A program made the position numbers and the translations under genes. A stretch of DNA of 59,253 bases from the NCBI GenBank assembly GCA_035646535.1, contig DASRPD010000079.1:1-59253 (forward strand). The letters run 5' to 3'. Within the stretch, counting starts at the first letter, position 1. Each line of letters begins with the position of its first letter. The notes under the pieces were generated by a model, which had not been told where the DNA came from, made no database searches, and worked only from the letters and a program-made list of their open reading frames with translations. Shown here in pieces: positions 16,600-24,270 of the stretch. This stretch comes from DASRPD01 sp035646535 (GTDB lineage: Bacteria; Actinomycetota; Acidimicrobiia; IMCC26256; JANYLB01).

Positions 16600-16943
16600 A
16601 CCTGGACGACGGTTCGGACCCCGATCCGAGGTTCTCCTTCGCCAACGAGCGAACGTTCCTCGCGTGGATCCGAACCGCGCTCGCACTCATCGCCGGTGGG
16701 TTGGCGATCACCCAGCTCCTGCCCTCGTTCGGCTTCACCGGCGGGCGGCGGTTCCTGGGCTTGCCACTCATGGCTGTCGGCGCGGTGATCGCGGCCATGG
16801 CCTACTCGCACTGGCGTCGGTCCGAATGGGCGATGCGCCACGACCGGCCGCTGCCTCCGACTCCCATGCTGCGGGTCCTGGCCTACACGGTCGCGGTCGT
16901 CGCGGTCGTCGCAGCGATCTTCGCGATCATCTCCGACTCGTGA
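16596..16943 (+). CDS. DUF202 (YidH-type) membrane protein, first copy
   Basis: 115 residues from a TTG overlapping the sulfatase stop. FSFANERTFLAWIRTALALI is the DUF202 signature, followed by a membrane helix (AGGLAITQLL). Two more helices are at about 48-68 and 92-113. The function of the family is unknown. Its TGA overlaps the GTG of a second DUF202 gene. Confidence 0.85.
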   Translation: MNLDDGSDPDPRFSFANERTFLAWIRTALALIAGGLAITQLLPSFGFTGGRRFLGLPLMAVGAVIAAMAYSHWRRSEWAMRHDRPLPPTPMLRVLAYTVAVVAVVAAIFAIISDS

Positions 16944-17287
16944 CCGGGCCCGAGGAGCGCGACGCCGGCCTCCAGCCCGAGCGGACCGTGCTCGCCTGGC
17001 AGCGAACGGCCTTGGCGTCGACGGCCATGGGCGCGGTGTTGGTGCGGGTCGTCGCCCGCGTGCTCTCGGCAGAGGCGGCGGTGGTCGCCGGCACGCTCGC
17101 CGCGCTCGCGGCCATCGCGGGCGGGTTCGTAGCCCTCGAGCGATCGCGGCGTCTGCGCAGCCACGGGCTCGCTTCGGGTGCGATGTCGCCCTTCGAGGCT
17201 CGGACGATCGTGGGCGCGATGCTCGTCATCGCGGCCGTCGCGTTCCTGGTCGGCACCTTCGCGGACGGGGGATTCGTCGTGCGTTGA
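16940..17287 (+). CDS. DUF202 membrane protein, second copy
   Basis: 115 residues from the GTG at 16940, overlapping the stop of the first copy. LQPERTVLAWQRTALASTAM repeats the DUF202 signature in diverged form (W-Q-R-T for W-I-R-T). Three membrane helices are predicted. Tandem, diverged DUF202 pairs are common in actinomycetes, and the two proteins may form a hetero-oligomer. The convergent nucS gene ends 15 bp further on. Confidence 0.85.
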   Translation: MTGPEERDAGLQPERTVLAWQRTALASTAMGAVLVRVVARVLSAEAAVVAGTLAALAAIAGGFVALERSRRLRSHGLASGAMSPFEARTIVGAMLVIAAVAFLVGTFADGGFVVR

Positions 17288-17301
17288 GCCCGTCGCGGCG
17301 T

Positions 17302-17967
17302 TCAGAAAAGGCGGAGCGGGGCGTCGTTCCCCGCGCGCAGCTCGCTCGGGTCGACCTCGACGCAATCGATGCCGCGACTCTCGGCGTACACCCGGGCCTG
17401 GGGCTTGATGCGGGTGGCGGCGAACAGGCCCCGGGTCGGTGCCAGCCGGGCGTCGCGGTCGAGTCGCTCCTGGTACCGCAGCAGCTGATCGACCCCCGAG
17501 ATCTCACCGATCCGCTTGATCTCGACCACGACCGCGGTGCCCGCTGCATCGCGGCACAACAGGTCGACCGGGCCGATGTCGGTCGGGTACTCGCGCCGCA
17601 CGAGCGTGAGGCCCTCACCCAGGGCCCGCACCCGCGCCGCGATGAGCTGCTGCAGCTCGGCTTCGACGCCGTCCTTCTCCAGGCCGGGGTCGCCGCCGAC
17701 CTCGAGCTCGACGTGGTGGTCATGGATGATCTCGACCAGCTCGATCCGCAGCAGCTCGCCTTTGGGGCTGTGGGCCACGATCTCGGTGTCGGTCTCGCGG
17801 ATCGTGCACGGCGGGCTCATCCAATTCAGCGGCTTGTACGCGCGCGCGTCGGAGTGGACGGAGACGGAGCCGTCCTGTTTGAGGATCACCAACCGGCACG
17901 CCGGAGGGAGGCGGGCGGAGAGACGGCCCTCGTACTCGACCGAACACACGGCCACGACCAGTCGCAC
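17302..17967 (-). CDS. nucS: mismatch-specific endonuclease NucS/EndoMS
   Basis: 221 residues. Makes double-strand cuts at mismatches; the actinobacterial substitute for MutS/MutL. N-terminal DNA-binding dimer domain (MRLVVAVCSVEYEGRLSARL, SVSVHSDARAYKPLNWM). The C-terminal RecB-like nuclease domain has the expected GPVDLLCRD and VVVEIKR residues (about 130-150), which supply the catalytic D, E and K. RYQERLDRD and GLFAATRIKPQAR follow. Length and motifs are standard. The usual partner would be the sliding clamp, which is bound through the extreme C-terminus (APLRLF here). Confidence 0.95.
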   Translation of the reverse strand: MRLVVAVCSVEYEGRLSARLPPACRLVILKQDGSVSVHSDARAYKPLNWMSPPCTIRETDTEIVAHSPKGELLRIELVEIIHDHHVELEVGGDPGLEKDGVEAELQQLIAARVRALGEGLTLVRREYPTDIGPVDLLCRDAAGTAVVVEIKRIGEISGVDQLLRYQERLDRDARLAPTRGLFAATRIKPQARVYAESRGIDCVEVDPSELRAGNDAPLRLF

Positions 17968-18045
17968 GGCCGCGTTGTATCACGCCAACCGGTCTCGCGG
18001 GCAAGCCACGCCGTATCGCCGGGGCAACTGCCCTCGGCCTAGCGT

Positions 18046-18327
18046 GTGGGCGTGGACTTCTACGACGACGTCCTGCGCGAGCTCATCGTCGCGTTTGGCG
18101 CGGCTTTGGTCGTGGCCAACGGCATGGCCCTATGGCGCCGTCGCGGCGATGCCGAGGAGCGGGCCCGGGCCGGTCAGCGCAGCAGGAAGGCCAAGGGAAG
18201 CTCGCGTGCCCACGGTGGACGCACGGCGACCGGCGAGCTGGTGCAAGCCCCGGTCGTGCGTTCGGTCACGTTCCTCGTGCTCGGCCTGGTGATGTTCGTG
18301 GCCGGGCTCGCGTCGATCTTCCGCTGA
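18046..18327 (+). CDS. small two-helix membrane protein
   Basis: 93 residues from the GTG at 18046. One hydrophobic helix at about 12-28 (LIVAFGAALVVANGMALW), a basic hydrophilic loop (RSRKAKGSSRAHGGR) and a second helix at the C-terminus (SVTFLVLGLVMFVAGLASIF). No family recognised. It is divergent from nucS, with 78 bp between the starts. Codon use matches its neighbours. Confidence 0.6.
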   Translation: MGVDFYDDVLRELIVAFGAALVVANGMALWRRRGDAEERARAGQRSRKAKGSSRAHGGRTATGELVQAPVVRSVTFLVLGLVMFVAGLASIFR

Positions 18328-18402
18328 ACGAGCGGCTCGTGTGCTGTCGCGGAACCGCGGAGGAACAACGACGGCGCGAACACACCGACCTACGGTGACG
18401 GA

Positions 18403-18939
18403 ATGCGGTGGACGGTGCACGGGGAGCGGATCCTGTACGAGAGCGAGTGGGTGCGGTTGGCGCTCACCGATGTCGAGGTACCGGGTGGTGAGCGGTTCGA
18501 GCACCACGTCGTGCGGACGCCGAACCAGGCCGCCGGCACCGTCGTGGCTGATCCCGACCGGGGGGTCCTGCTCCTGTGGCGGCACCGGTTCATCACCGAC
18601 ACCTGGGGCTGGGAGATCCCGGCCGGGCTCATCGAACCCGGCGAGACCCCCGAGGAGGCGGCCGCGCGCGAGACCCTGGAGGAGACCGGCTGGCGACCCG
18701 GGCCGTTGCAGCCGCTCGTGCGCTACGAGCCGAACAGTGGCTTGTCGGATCAGGTCTTCCACCTCTTCATCGCGGAGGGCGCCGAGCACGTCGGCGAGCC
18801 ATCCGATCCGGGTGAGGCAGAACGAGTCGCGTGGGTCGCGGTCGACGAGGTGCGCGTGATCATCGGGCGCGGCGAGATGGCCCACGGTCTCTCGCTCACC
18901 GCCGTGCTGTACGCGTTCACGTTCGGGGCGCTGGGTTGA
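18403..18939 (+). CDS. NUDIX hydrolase, ADP-ribose pyrophosphatase-like
   Basis: 178 residues. The NUDIX box is GLIEPGETPEEAAARETLEE T-G-W at about residues 74-96, with every catalytic position filled. The N-terminal strand (VHGERILYESEWVRLALTDV) and GVLLLWRHRFITDTWGWEIP match the ADP-ribose/GDP-mannose pyrophosphatase subgroup. The likely role is clearing ADP-ribose or a related nucleotide sugar, which is not provable from sequence. It stands alone between the small membrane protein and crcB. Confidence 0.88.
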   Translation: MRWTVHGERILYESEWVRLALTDVEVPGGERFEHHVVRTPNQAAGTVVADPDRGVLLLWRHRFITDTWGWEIPAGLIEPGETPEEAAARETLEETGWRPGPLQPLVRYEPNSGLSDQVFHLFIAEGAEHVGEPSDPGEAERVAWVAVDEVRVIIGRGEMAHGLSLTAVLYAFTFGALG

Positions 18940-19005
18940 TGGAGCCGTTCGCCGTGGGCCGCTGGGCCGTTTTCCGACCGGTGCGTGGCTGGTCGTGAGA
19001 CTCTG

Positions 19006-19368
19006 GTGAAGTATCTCTGGGTCGCGCTCGCGGGCGCCGCGGGCGCGGTGACCCGCTACGCCATCGCGGTGACCTTCGGTGCGCAGTTGTTCCCCTGGGC
19101 GACCCTGCTCGTCAATGTGACTGGATCCTTCTTGCTGGCGTTCGTCGTGACGTTTGCCACCGAGCGCCAGCTCTCCATCGAGGTCGCGACCGCGGTCACC
19201 GTCGGCTTCATCGGCGCGTACACGACCTTCTCGACCTTCGCGTGGGAGAACTTCGTGATGGGTCGCACCGAACGGGCCGGCACCGCGGCGGTGTACATCG
19301 CTGTCTCGATCGTCGGCGGCCTGCTCGCGGCATGGGGTGGCTACCAGCTCGCCCGCGCCGCCGCGTAG
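19006..19368 (+). CDS. crcB: CrcB/FluC fluoride channel
   Basis: 120 residues from the GTG at 19006 (a GTG at 18985 would add seven residues; VKYLWVALAGAAGAVTRYAI matches the usual N-terminus better). Four membrane helices; LLVNVTGSFLLAFVV and the fluoride-lining GFIGAYTTFSTFAWE near residue 75 are diagnostic. FluC works as a dual-topology dimer that lets fluoride out of the cell. Only one copy is seen here. No fluoride riboswitch was found in the 66 bp upstream. Confidence 0.92.
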   Translation: MKYLWVALAGAAGAVTRYAIAVTFGAQLFPWATLLVNVTGSFLLAFVVTFATERQLSIEVATAVTVGFIGAYTTFSTFAWENFVMGRTERAGTAAVYIAVSIVGGLLAAWGGYQLARAAA

Positions 19369-19415
19369 CGCCGGCGCCAAACCTGACTTCGGCGCGCGAG
19401 CGCCTGGCTGTGCGC

Positions 19416-20033
19416 TCAGCTTGCGAGCACGCCCTCCACCTCGAGACGTAACTCGACCGTGTCGCCGACGATCACGCCGCCGGTCTCCATCACGCCGTTG
19501 AACTCGACTCCGAACTCGGAGCGGCTGATCGAGCCTGTGGCGGTGAATCCGGCGCGGGTGCCCCCGAAGGCGTCGGGTCCGAACCCGCCGATCTCGAGGT
19601 GCAACGGAACCGACTTGGTGACCCCTTTGAGGGTCAGCTCGCCGTCGACGATGAGGTCGTGGCCGTCGCGGCGCACACTCGTCGACCGGTAGGTCATGGT
19701 GTCGTTCGCGTCGGTGCCGAAGAAGTCGGCGGAGCGCAGGTGGCCGTCGCGGTCCTCGTTGCCGGTGTCCACCGAGCTCAGCGCGATCGAGGCCTGGACC
19801 GAGGAGTCGAGCGGGTCCTCGCCGGTCACGATCTCGCCTTCGAAGCTGGTGAAGCGGCCGCGAACCTTGCTGACCATCATGTGGCGCACCGCGAACCCGA
19901 TCTCGGAGTGAACGGGGTCGATCGTCCATCTCCCGGTGAGGTAGCCGGGAATCGTTGTCGTGGTCTGAGTCATGGGGTCGATCCTCCATCTCCCGGTGAG
20001 GTAGCCGGGAATCGTTGTCGTGGTCTGAGTCAT
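19416..20033 (-). CDS. YceI-family lipid-binding-like protein with duplicated start
   Basis: 205 residues from the ATG at 20033. The YceI beta-barrel starts at TGRWTIDPVHSEIGFAVRHM and continues with VRGRFTSFEGEIVTG, ADFFGTDANDTMTYRS and FTATGSISRSEFGVEFNG. The family binds isoprenoid-type lipids. The first 20 residues are an exact internal repeat (MTQTTTTIPGYLTGRW twice) produced by a 60-bp duplication, so the ancestral start is the ATG at 19973 and two starts now compete. It is divergent from a MarR regulator across an inverted repeat and is probably its target. Confidence 0.9.
   Translation of the reverse strand: MTQTTTTIPGYLTGRWRIDPMTQTTTTIPGYLTGRWTIDPVHSEIGFAVRHMMVSKVRGRFTSFEGEIVTGEDPLDSSVQASIALSSVDTGNEDRDGHLRSADFFGTDANDTMTYRSTSVRRDGHDLIVDGELTLKGVTKSVPLHLEIGGFGPDAFGGTRAGFTATGSISRSEFGVEFNGVMETGGVIVGDTVELRLEVEGVLAS
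19914..20033. repeat. 60-bp tandem duplication over the YceI start
   Basis: Copy A (19914-19973) and copy B (19974-20033) differ at one base (19925 versus 19985). The unit is a multiple of three and encodes 20 residues, so the frame is preserved. It duplicates the start codon and N-terminus; its edges coincide with short GGGGTCG matches. Confidence 0.92.
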
Positions 20034-20049
20034 GGGCGAGCGCAGTAGA

Positions 20050-20083
20050 TGACGCATCAACCAACAACGAGGATGATGCGTCA
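20050..20083. promoter_or_regulatory. inverted-repeat operator between yceI and marR
   Basis: TGACGCATCA (20050-20059) and TGATGCGTCA (20074-20083) are perfect inverted 10-mers with 14 bp between them. They lie between the divergent YceI and MarR genes, 23 bp before the MarR start. Position and symmetry suggest the binding site of the MarR protein. Confidence 0.7.
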
Positions 20084-20105
20084 ACTATTCCGGTACTGTG
20101 CGGAG

Positions 20106-20609
20106 ATGGACGACGGACCGTGGCTCGACGACGGTGAGCAGCGGGTCTGGCGGCGGTTCCTCTCCATGAACAGCCGACTGCGAAGCCGGCTCGGCGGCGC
20201 GCTCCAGCGTGAGGCCGGCATCTCGCTCGCCGACTACGAGGTCTTCGTTCACCTCTCCGAGGCGCCCGGGGGGCGGGCGCGAGCCTTCGAGCTTGCCGAG
20301 GCGACGCAATGGGAGAAGAGCCGCCTCTCGCACCACCTCACGCGCATGGTTGCGCGCGGGCTCGTGCGGCGCGAGCACTGTCCCTCGGACCGTCGTGGCT
20401 CCTACGTTGCCTTGACCGACGCGGGCTGGACCGCGATCCGGACCGCCGCACCGCTGCACGTCGGACACGTGCGCCGGTGGTTCATCGACAGCCTGGCGTC
20501 CGAGGACCTCGACACGCTGGCCGAGATCTCCGATCGAGTGCTCGCCGGCCTCGACGAGGACGACGATCTCGCGCCGGAGCGACCGACGCGCTCGGTCGAG
20601 CACTCATGA
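20106..20609 (+). CDS. MarR-family transcriptional regulator
   Basis: 167 residues from the ATG at 20106. Winged helix: ISLADYEVFVHLSEAP, then AFELAEATQWEKSRLSHHLT (recognition helix, residues about 65-84) and the wing RREHCPSDRRGSYVALTDAG. The dimerising N- and C-terminal helices are present. It is divergent from the YceI gene and probably represses it and itself through the 20050-20083 repeat. A longer open frame back to 20049 would run through that operator. Its last 6 bp overlap the convergent HAD gene. Confidence 0.9.
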   Translation: MDDGPWLDDGEQRVWRRFLSMNSRLRSRLGGALQREAGISLADYEVFVHLSEAPGGRARAFELAEATQWEKSRLSHHLTRMVARGLVRREHCPSDRRGSYVALTDAGWTAIRTAAPLHVGHVRRWFIDSLASEDLDTLAEISDRVLAGLDEDDDLAPERPTRSVEHS

Positions 20610-21065
20610 CCGCCGACGTGTCGCGATGACGTCGCGGATCCGGTCATCCGGCTGAACCCGACTGAACGCGACCCCCGCGGCGCGCGCGGCCCGGCCGTCG
20701 ACGTCCTCGTCGCCGACGAACAGCACGCGGCTCGTGTCGGTGAGACCCAGGCGCTCGATCGCCACGAGGATCGGCCGAGGGTCGGGCTTGGCCACACCGA
20801 CATCGACCGAGGTCACGACGACCTCGAGCAGTCGATCGAGACCGCACGGACCGACCAGCGCGCGCACGTCGCGCTCGGTCATCACCGCGGTGTTGGTGAC
20901 CGCACCGATCCGCACGTCGCGTGCCAGCTCGGTCAGATCGTCGATGACCCCCGCGAACAGCTCGACGGCGAGCTCACCGGTCGCGGTCCCCGGTGGTGCC
21001 TCGACCACGAGCGTGCCCCCGATGTCGAAGAGCACCGCGTCGAGGTCGTCGAGCGTGCGCGTCAC
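20604..21065 (-). CDS. HAD-superfamily phosphatase at the end of the cobalamin operon
   Basis: 153 residues from a GTG at 21065 that overlaps the cobC stop (GTGA). Motif I is AVLFDIGGTLV near residue 12, where Gly replaces the usual second Asp, as in several active HAD phosphatases. Motif II is AVTNTAVM, motif III the K of GVAKPDPRPI, and motif IV VLFVGDEDVDG. It is the last gene of cbtB-cbtA-cobU-cobS-cobD-cobC, whose products build the nucleotide loop. No alpha-ribazole-phosphate phosphatase is seen in the window, so this enzyme may fill that step; that is inference from position. A general phosphatase role is also possible. Confidence 0.82.
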   Translation of the reverse strand: MTRTLDDLDAVLFDIGGTLVVEAPPGTATGELAVELFAGVIDDLTELARDVRIGAVTNTAVMTERDVRALVGPCGLDRLLEVVVTSVDVGVAKPDPRPILVAIERLGLTDTSRVLFVGDEDVDGRAARAAGVAFSRVQPDDRIRDVIATRRRS

Positions 21066-21982
21066 GAGCCGAGGTGTGCGAGCGCAGCGGCCAGTCGTTC
21101 CATTCCTTCGGAGCCGGGGACGGCGATGCGCACGACACCGGGCATCCCGAAGCTCGTGCAGTCGCGCACGGCGATCGCGTGGCCGGCGAGCGCGGTGCGC
21201 AGTGTGGGGGCGTCGACGAGCACCCAGTTCGCGTCGGACGGTCGAGGCGTGAGGCCGTTGGCCCGGAGGAGGTCGATGAGGCCTCGGCGTAGCCCGGCGA
21301 CCCGTCGGTGCCACGCGCTGAGGTCGACGGTCTCGAGCAGGTCGCCCAGCGCGGAGCAGGCCGGTCCTCCGACCGACCAGAGAGGCTGACGGGCGCGGAC
21401 CATCTCGGCCCTGTCCTCGTCGGGCGCGATGACGTAGCCCAATCGCAGTCCCGGCAGCGCCAGGAGCTTGGTGAGTGAGCCGACCACCCAGCTGCCGCGC
21501 TCGGCGTCACCGCGCGTCCATTCGCCCGTGGCGAGGGGATAGAACGCCTCGTCCCACACCCCCGCGACCTCGTCGGGTGCGGCGAGCAGACCACTCGGGT
21601 TATGGGGATTCGAACGGAATCGCGCGCCGTCGAGGTCGACCGTGTCGAGGTGGCGCCGGTAGAGGGAGAACTCCGGCTCGTCGACCCAACCTCGACCCAG
21701 ATGTCCGGCCACGAGTGCGATGGCCTCGGCGCCTCCGTTGGTGAGCACGACGCGTCCGCCGTCGACGCCGAGGCGGGTCGCCAGGCACCGGGTTGCGTCG
21801 GTGGGATCTGGGTAGTGGCGAACCGCGCCGAGGTGCCGGGCGATGACGGGAATGGGATCAGGAGCGACCGGATTCAGGCTCTGCGACAGGTCGAGAACAC
21901 GCGCGGGGTCGACGCCGAGGAGCGCGGCGAGGCGGGGACCCTCGCCGCCGTGCGGCCCTGCCGGGAGCGATAACCCGCTCAT
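21062..21982 (-). CDS. cobC: threonine-phosphate decarboxylase-like aminotransferase CobC
   Basis: 306 residues, PLP fold type I, of the histidinol-phosphate aminotransferase family. In cobalamin operons this family supplies (R)-1-amino-2-propanol phosphate by decarboxylating L-threonine phosphate. Seen: LDLSQSLNPVAPDPIP, LTNGGAEAIALVA, the substrate-side SNPHNPSGLL, and the PLP lysine in GSLTKLLALPGLRLGYVIAP near residue 172. It overlaps cobD by 4 bp (ATGA) and the HAD gene by 4 bp (GTGA). The name used is the Pseudomonas cobC; Salmonella calls the same step cobD. Confidence 0.88.
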   Translation of the reverse strand: MSGLSLPAGPHGGEGPRLAALLGVDPARVLDLSQSLNPVAPDPIPVIARHLGAVRHYPDPTDATRCLATRLGVDGGRVVLTNGGAEAIALVAGHLGRGWVDEPEFSLYRRHLDTVDLDGARFRSNPHNPSGLLAAPDEVAGVWDEAFYPLATGEWTRGDAERGSWVVGSLTKLLALPGLRLGYVIAPDEDRAEMVRARQPLWSVGGPACSALGDLLETVDLSAWHRRVAGLRRGLIDLLRANGLTPRPSDANWVLVDAPTLRTALAGHAIAVRDCTSFGMPGVVRIAVPGSEGMERLAAALAHLGS

Positions 21983-22962
21983 GCCGCCCTCCTCGCCGGC
22001 CTTCGATCAGCGCGGCCACGCCGCGCCGCGAGACCCGTGATCCCGACGGCGCCTGCGGCCAACCCGGCCGCGAGGGCCAAGGTGGCGTCACGCGAGAGAC
22101 GAACGGCGCGCCCGATGTCGCCGGCGTCTGGTGCGCGACCGGCACCGAGGCGCGCCCGTTGCTCGACGCGATTGCCGTAGCGGTTGGAGCCCCCGAGCTG
22201 CAGGTCGAGCGCGGCGGCGAAGGCGGCTTCGGCCACCCCTGCGTTGGGCGACGGGTGCCCGGCCGCGTCTCGCCGGACCGCGCGCCACACCGCGGCGGCG
22301 CGGCGCGGACGACACGCCATGACCGCCAGCGCGCTCACGCGGGCGGGCAGGTAGTTGGCGGCGTCGTCGAGGCGGGCTCCGGCCCGACCGAAGTTCTCGT
22401 AGCGGGCGTTGTGGTGGCCGACCATGGCGTCGAGGGTGTTGACGGCGCGGTAGGCGAGTGTGCCGGGCGCGCCCCCGAGCGCACCCCAGAGTGCGGGCGC
22501 GACGATCGCGTCGACGGTGTTCTCGGCGACTGATTCGACGACCGCCCGTGCGATCTCGGCTTCCCCGAGTCCGGTCGGGTCGCGGCCGACGAGCGCGGGC
22601 AACCCGGCGCGGGCGCCCTCGAGATCACCGACGGCGAGCGCGCCCTGTACGGCACGCGCCGCGTCGGCCAGCTCGCGTCCGGCCACGCTGAGGTACGTCG
22701 CCGTCGTGGTCCCGATGAAGGTGGTACCGCCAAGCGCGCCGAGGCCGGCTCCGAATGCGATGCCGGTGGCCGCGTACGTCGCGCCGCGACCACGCGAGTC
22801 CTGCCAGATTCTCCCTTCCAGTCGGGTCATCAGCGATCCGTACATCGCCACCGGATGGGGCTCGATGCTCGGCTCGCCGAGGAGCCGGTCGGTCAGGAGC
22901 CCGGCGGCAGCACCGGCGAGCGTCCGCGCCAGTCGCGTGGGTCGCGTGGGTCTCACCCGCAC
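21979..22962 (-). CDS. cobD: adenosylcobinamide-phosphate synthase (CbiB)
   Basis: 327 residues, membrane protein. Attaches aminopropanol phosphate to adenosylcobyric acid. The CbiB/CobD motifs are GLLTDRLLGEPSIEPHPVAM near the N-terminus, VVESVAENTVDAIVAPALWG (about 150), AYRAVNTLDAMVGHHNARYE and FGRAGARLDDAANYLPARVS. Several hydrophobic helices are visible. It lies between cobS (34 bp upstream) and cobC (overlapping). CbiB normally works as a complex with CobS in the membrane. Confidence 0.94.
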   Translation of the reverse strand: MRVRPTRPTRLARTLAGAAAGLLTDRLLGEPSIEPHPVAMYGSLMTRLEGRIWQDSRGRGATYAATGIAFGAGLGALGGTTFIGTTTATYLSVAGRELADAARAVQGALAVGDLEGARAGLPALVGRDPTGLGEAEIARAVVESVAENTVDAIVAPALWGALGGAPGTLAYRAVNTLDAMVGHHNARYENFGRAGARLDDAANYLPARVSALAVMACRPRRAAAVWRAVRRDAAGHPSPNAGVAEAAFAAALDLQLGGSNRYGNRVEQRARLGAGRAPDAGDIGRAVRLSRDATLALAAGLAAGAVGITGLAARRGRADRRPARRAA

Positions 22963-22996
22963 GGTTCCACCTGCACCGGCCGCACCTGCACCGGCC

Positions 22997-23713
22997 TCAC
23001 ACGCGCGCGGCGAGCGCCAGCAGGCCGGCGGTCTCGGCGGTCACCGCGGCCGCGCCGAGCACGTCGCCGGTGAACCCGCCAATGCGACGGTGCGCGAGCC
23101 ACAGCACGGCGAGGGCACCCAGCGTCGCAGCGGCGAGGGCCGCGAGACCATGCCAGCCGCCGGCGAGGGCCGCGAGGACTCCGGCGAGCACCATGCCGCC
23201 GAGTCCCACCGGCCAGACGAGGCGGCGCGCGTCGGGCCCGACGAAGTCGGATGCGAGGCCGTCCGGGCGTGAGTAGGTCAGATCCAGCGCGGCCACGGCC
23301 ATGAGGGTGCGGGACGCGCACCAGATGGCGGCCAGCGCGAGCGCGTCGGGTTGGATCGAGGCCAACGCGCCGACGCGCAACAGCAGCATCGCGGCCACGG
23401 CGGCGACGCCAAAGGCTCCGGTGCTCGGATCGGCCATGACCGCCAGCCGTCGCGCGCGTGAGTCGAGTGGGGGCAGGAGGCCATCGGCGCTGTCGGCCAG
23501 ACCGTCCACGTGCAACAGACCGGTGATCGCAAGGTCGGCCGCGACAACGACCGCGGCCGCGAGCAGCGGCGGCCAGATCTCCGCCGACAACCACCACACG
23601 CCGCCGAGCGCGAGTCCGATCGCCGCTCCGACCGCGGGGAACCAGGCCACCGTCCGTCCGTTCGGGCGGGCGGGCCCACCGAGCACGGTGAGGAACGCGA
23701 CCGCGGCTCTCAC
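22997..23713 (-). CDS. cobS: adenosylcobinamide-GDP ribazoletransferase
   Basis: 238 residues, integral membrane enzyme that joins adenosylcobinamide-GDP to alpha-ribazole. LLHVDGLADSADGLLPPLDS (about 67-86) is the CobS Asp-rich active-site loop, and MADPSTGAFGVAAVAAMLLL follows. RRIGGFTGDVLGAAAVTAE is the conserved C-terminal block. Ala-rich membrane helices fill the rest. Its start overlaps the cobU stop (4 bp). Confidence 0.95.
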   Translation of the reverse strand: MRAAVAFLTVLGGPARPNGRTVAWFPAVGAAIGLALGGVWWLSAEIWPPLLAAAVVVAADLAITGLLHVDGLADSADGLLPPLDSRARRLAVMADPSTGAFGVAAVAAMLLLRVGALASIQPDALALAAIWCASRTLMAVAALDLTYSRPDGLASDFVGPDARRLVWPVGLGGMVLAGVLAALAGGWHGLAALAAATLGALAVLWLAHRRIGGFTGDVLGAAAVTAETAGLLALAARV

Positions 23714-24270
23714 GTCGGTGTCTCGAGCCGCAGGCCTCGCCCGGCGACCACCAGCCAGACGTCGTCGGCCGCGGCCGCGACAGCCTGGTTGACGAGGCCG
23801 AGGACGTCGCGGAACCGGCGGCCGAGCTCGGTCGAGGGGTGGACGCCGAGGCCGACCTCGTCGGACACGACCACGGTGGGGGCGGCCCGTGAGCGCAGCG
23901 CCGCGACGAGCTCGTCGACGTCGGGAGCGAGGTGCTCGTGGGCGGCTACCCAGGTACCGAGCGAGTCGACGAGCGCGGGCCGCGCCGGCGCTTCGGTGAG
24001 TGCGCGGGCCAGTTCCGCTCCTGCTTCGACGGTCTTGTACGCCGAGCCACGCCGTTCGCGGTGGGCCGCGATGCGCAGGCCCATCTCGTCGTCGACGGCC
24101 GCGCCGGTCGCGATGTAGACGAGCGGGCCGCCAAGACGGCCGATGAGCTGCTCGGCGAAGGACGACTTGCCCGAGCGCGTCCCGCCGAGCACCAGCGTGA
24201 TCGGGCCGGTCATCGCGCCGGTCGTCGCGCCGGTCGTCGCGCTGGTCGTCGCGCCATGTGGATCAGTCAC
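23710..24270 (-). CDS. cobU: adenosylcobinamide kinase / guanylyltransferase
   Basis: 186 residues from the GTG at 24270, which overlaps the cbtA stop by 8 bp; the ATG at 24213 (MTGPITLVLGGTRSGKSSFA) gives a 167-residue protein and is equally possible. P-loop GGTRSGKS; the guanylylated His lies in RIAAHRERRGSAYKTVE; VVSDEVGLGVHPSTELGRRF is the conserved C-terminal block. The 19 residues between the two starts are built from a 12-bp repeat (24214-24255) encoding ATTGATTS, which looks like slippage expansion rather than an enzyme part. Confidence 0.92.
   Translation of the reverse strand: MTDPHGATTSATTGATTGAMTGPITLVLGGTRSGKSSFAEQLIGRLGGPLVYIATGAAVDDEMGLRIAAHRERRGSAYKTVEAGAELARALTEAPARPALVDSLGTWVAAHEHLAPDVDELVAALRSRAAPTVVVSDEVGLGVHPSTELGRRFRDVLGLVNQAVAAAADDVWLVVAGRGLRLETPT

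Noticed and set aside
18940..19005. Fluoride riboswitch before crcB
   Set aside because: The 66-bp gap is too short and lacks the conserved aptamer core.
18130..20067. Minus-strand open frame of 645 codons across NUDIX and crcB
   Set aside because: It covers two well-identified plus-strand genes plus part of YceI in the wrong frame and contains no recognisable domain.
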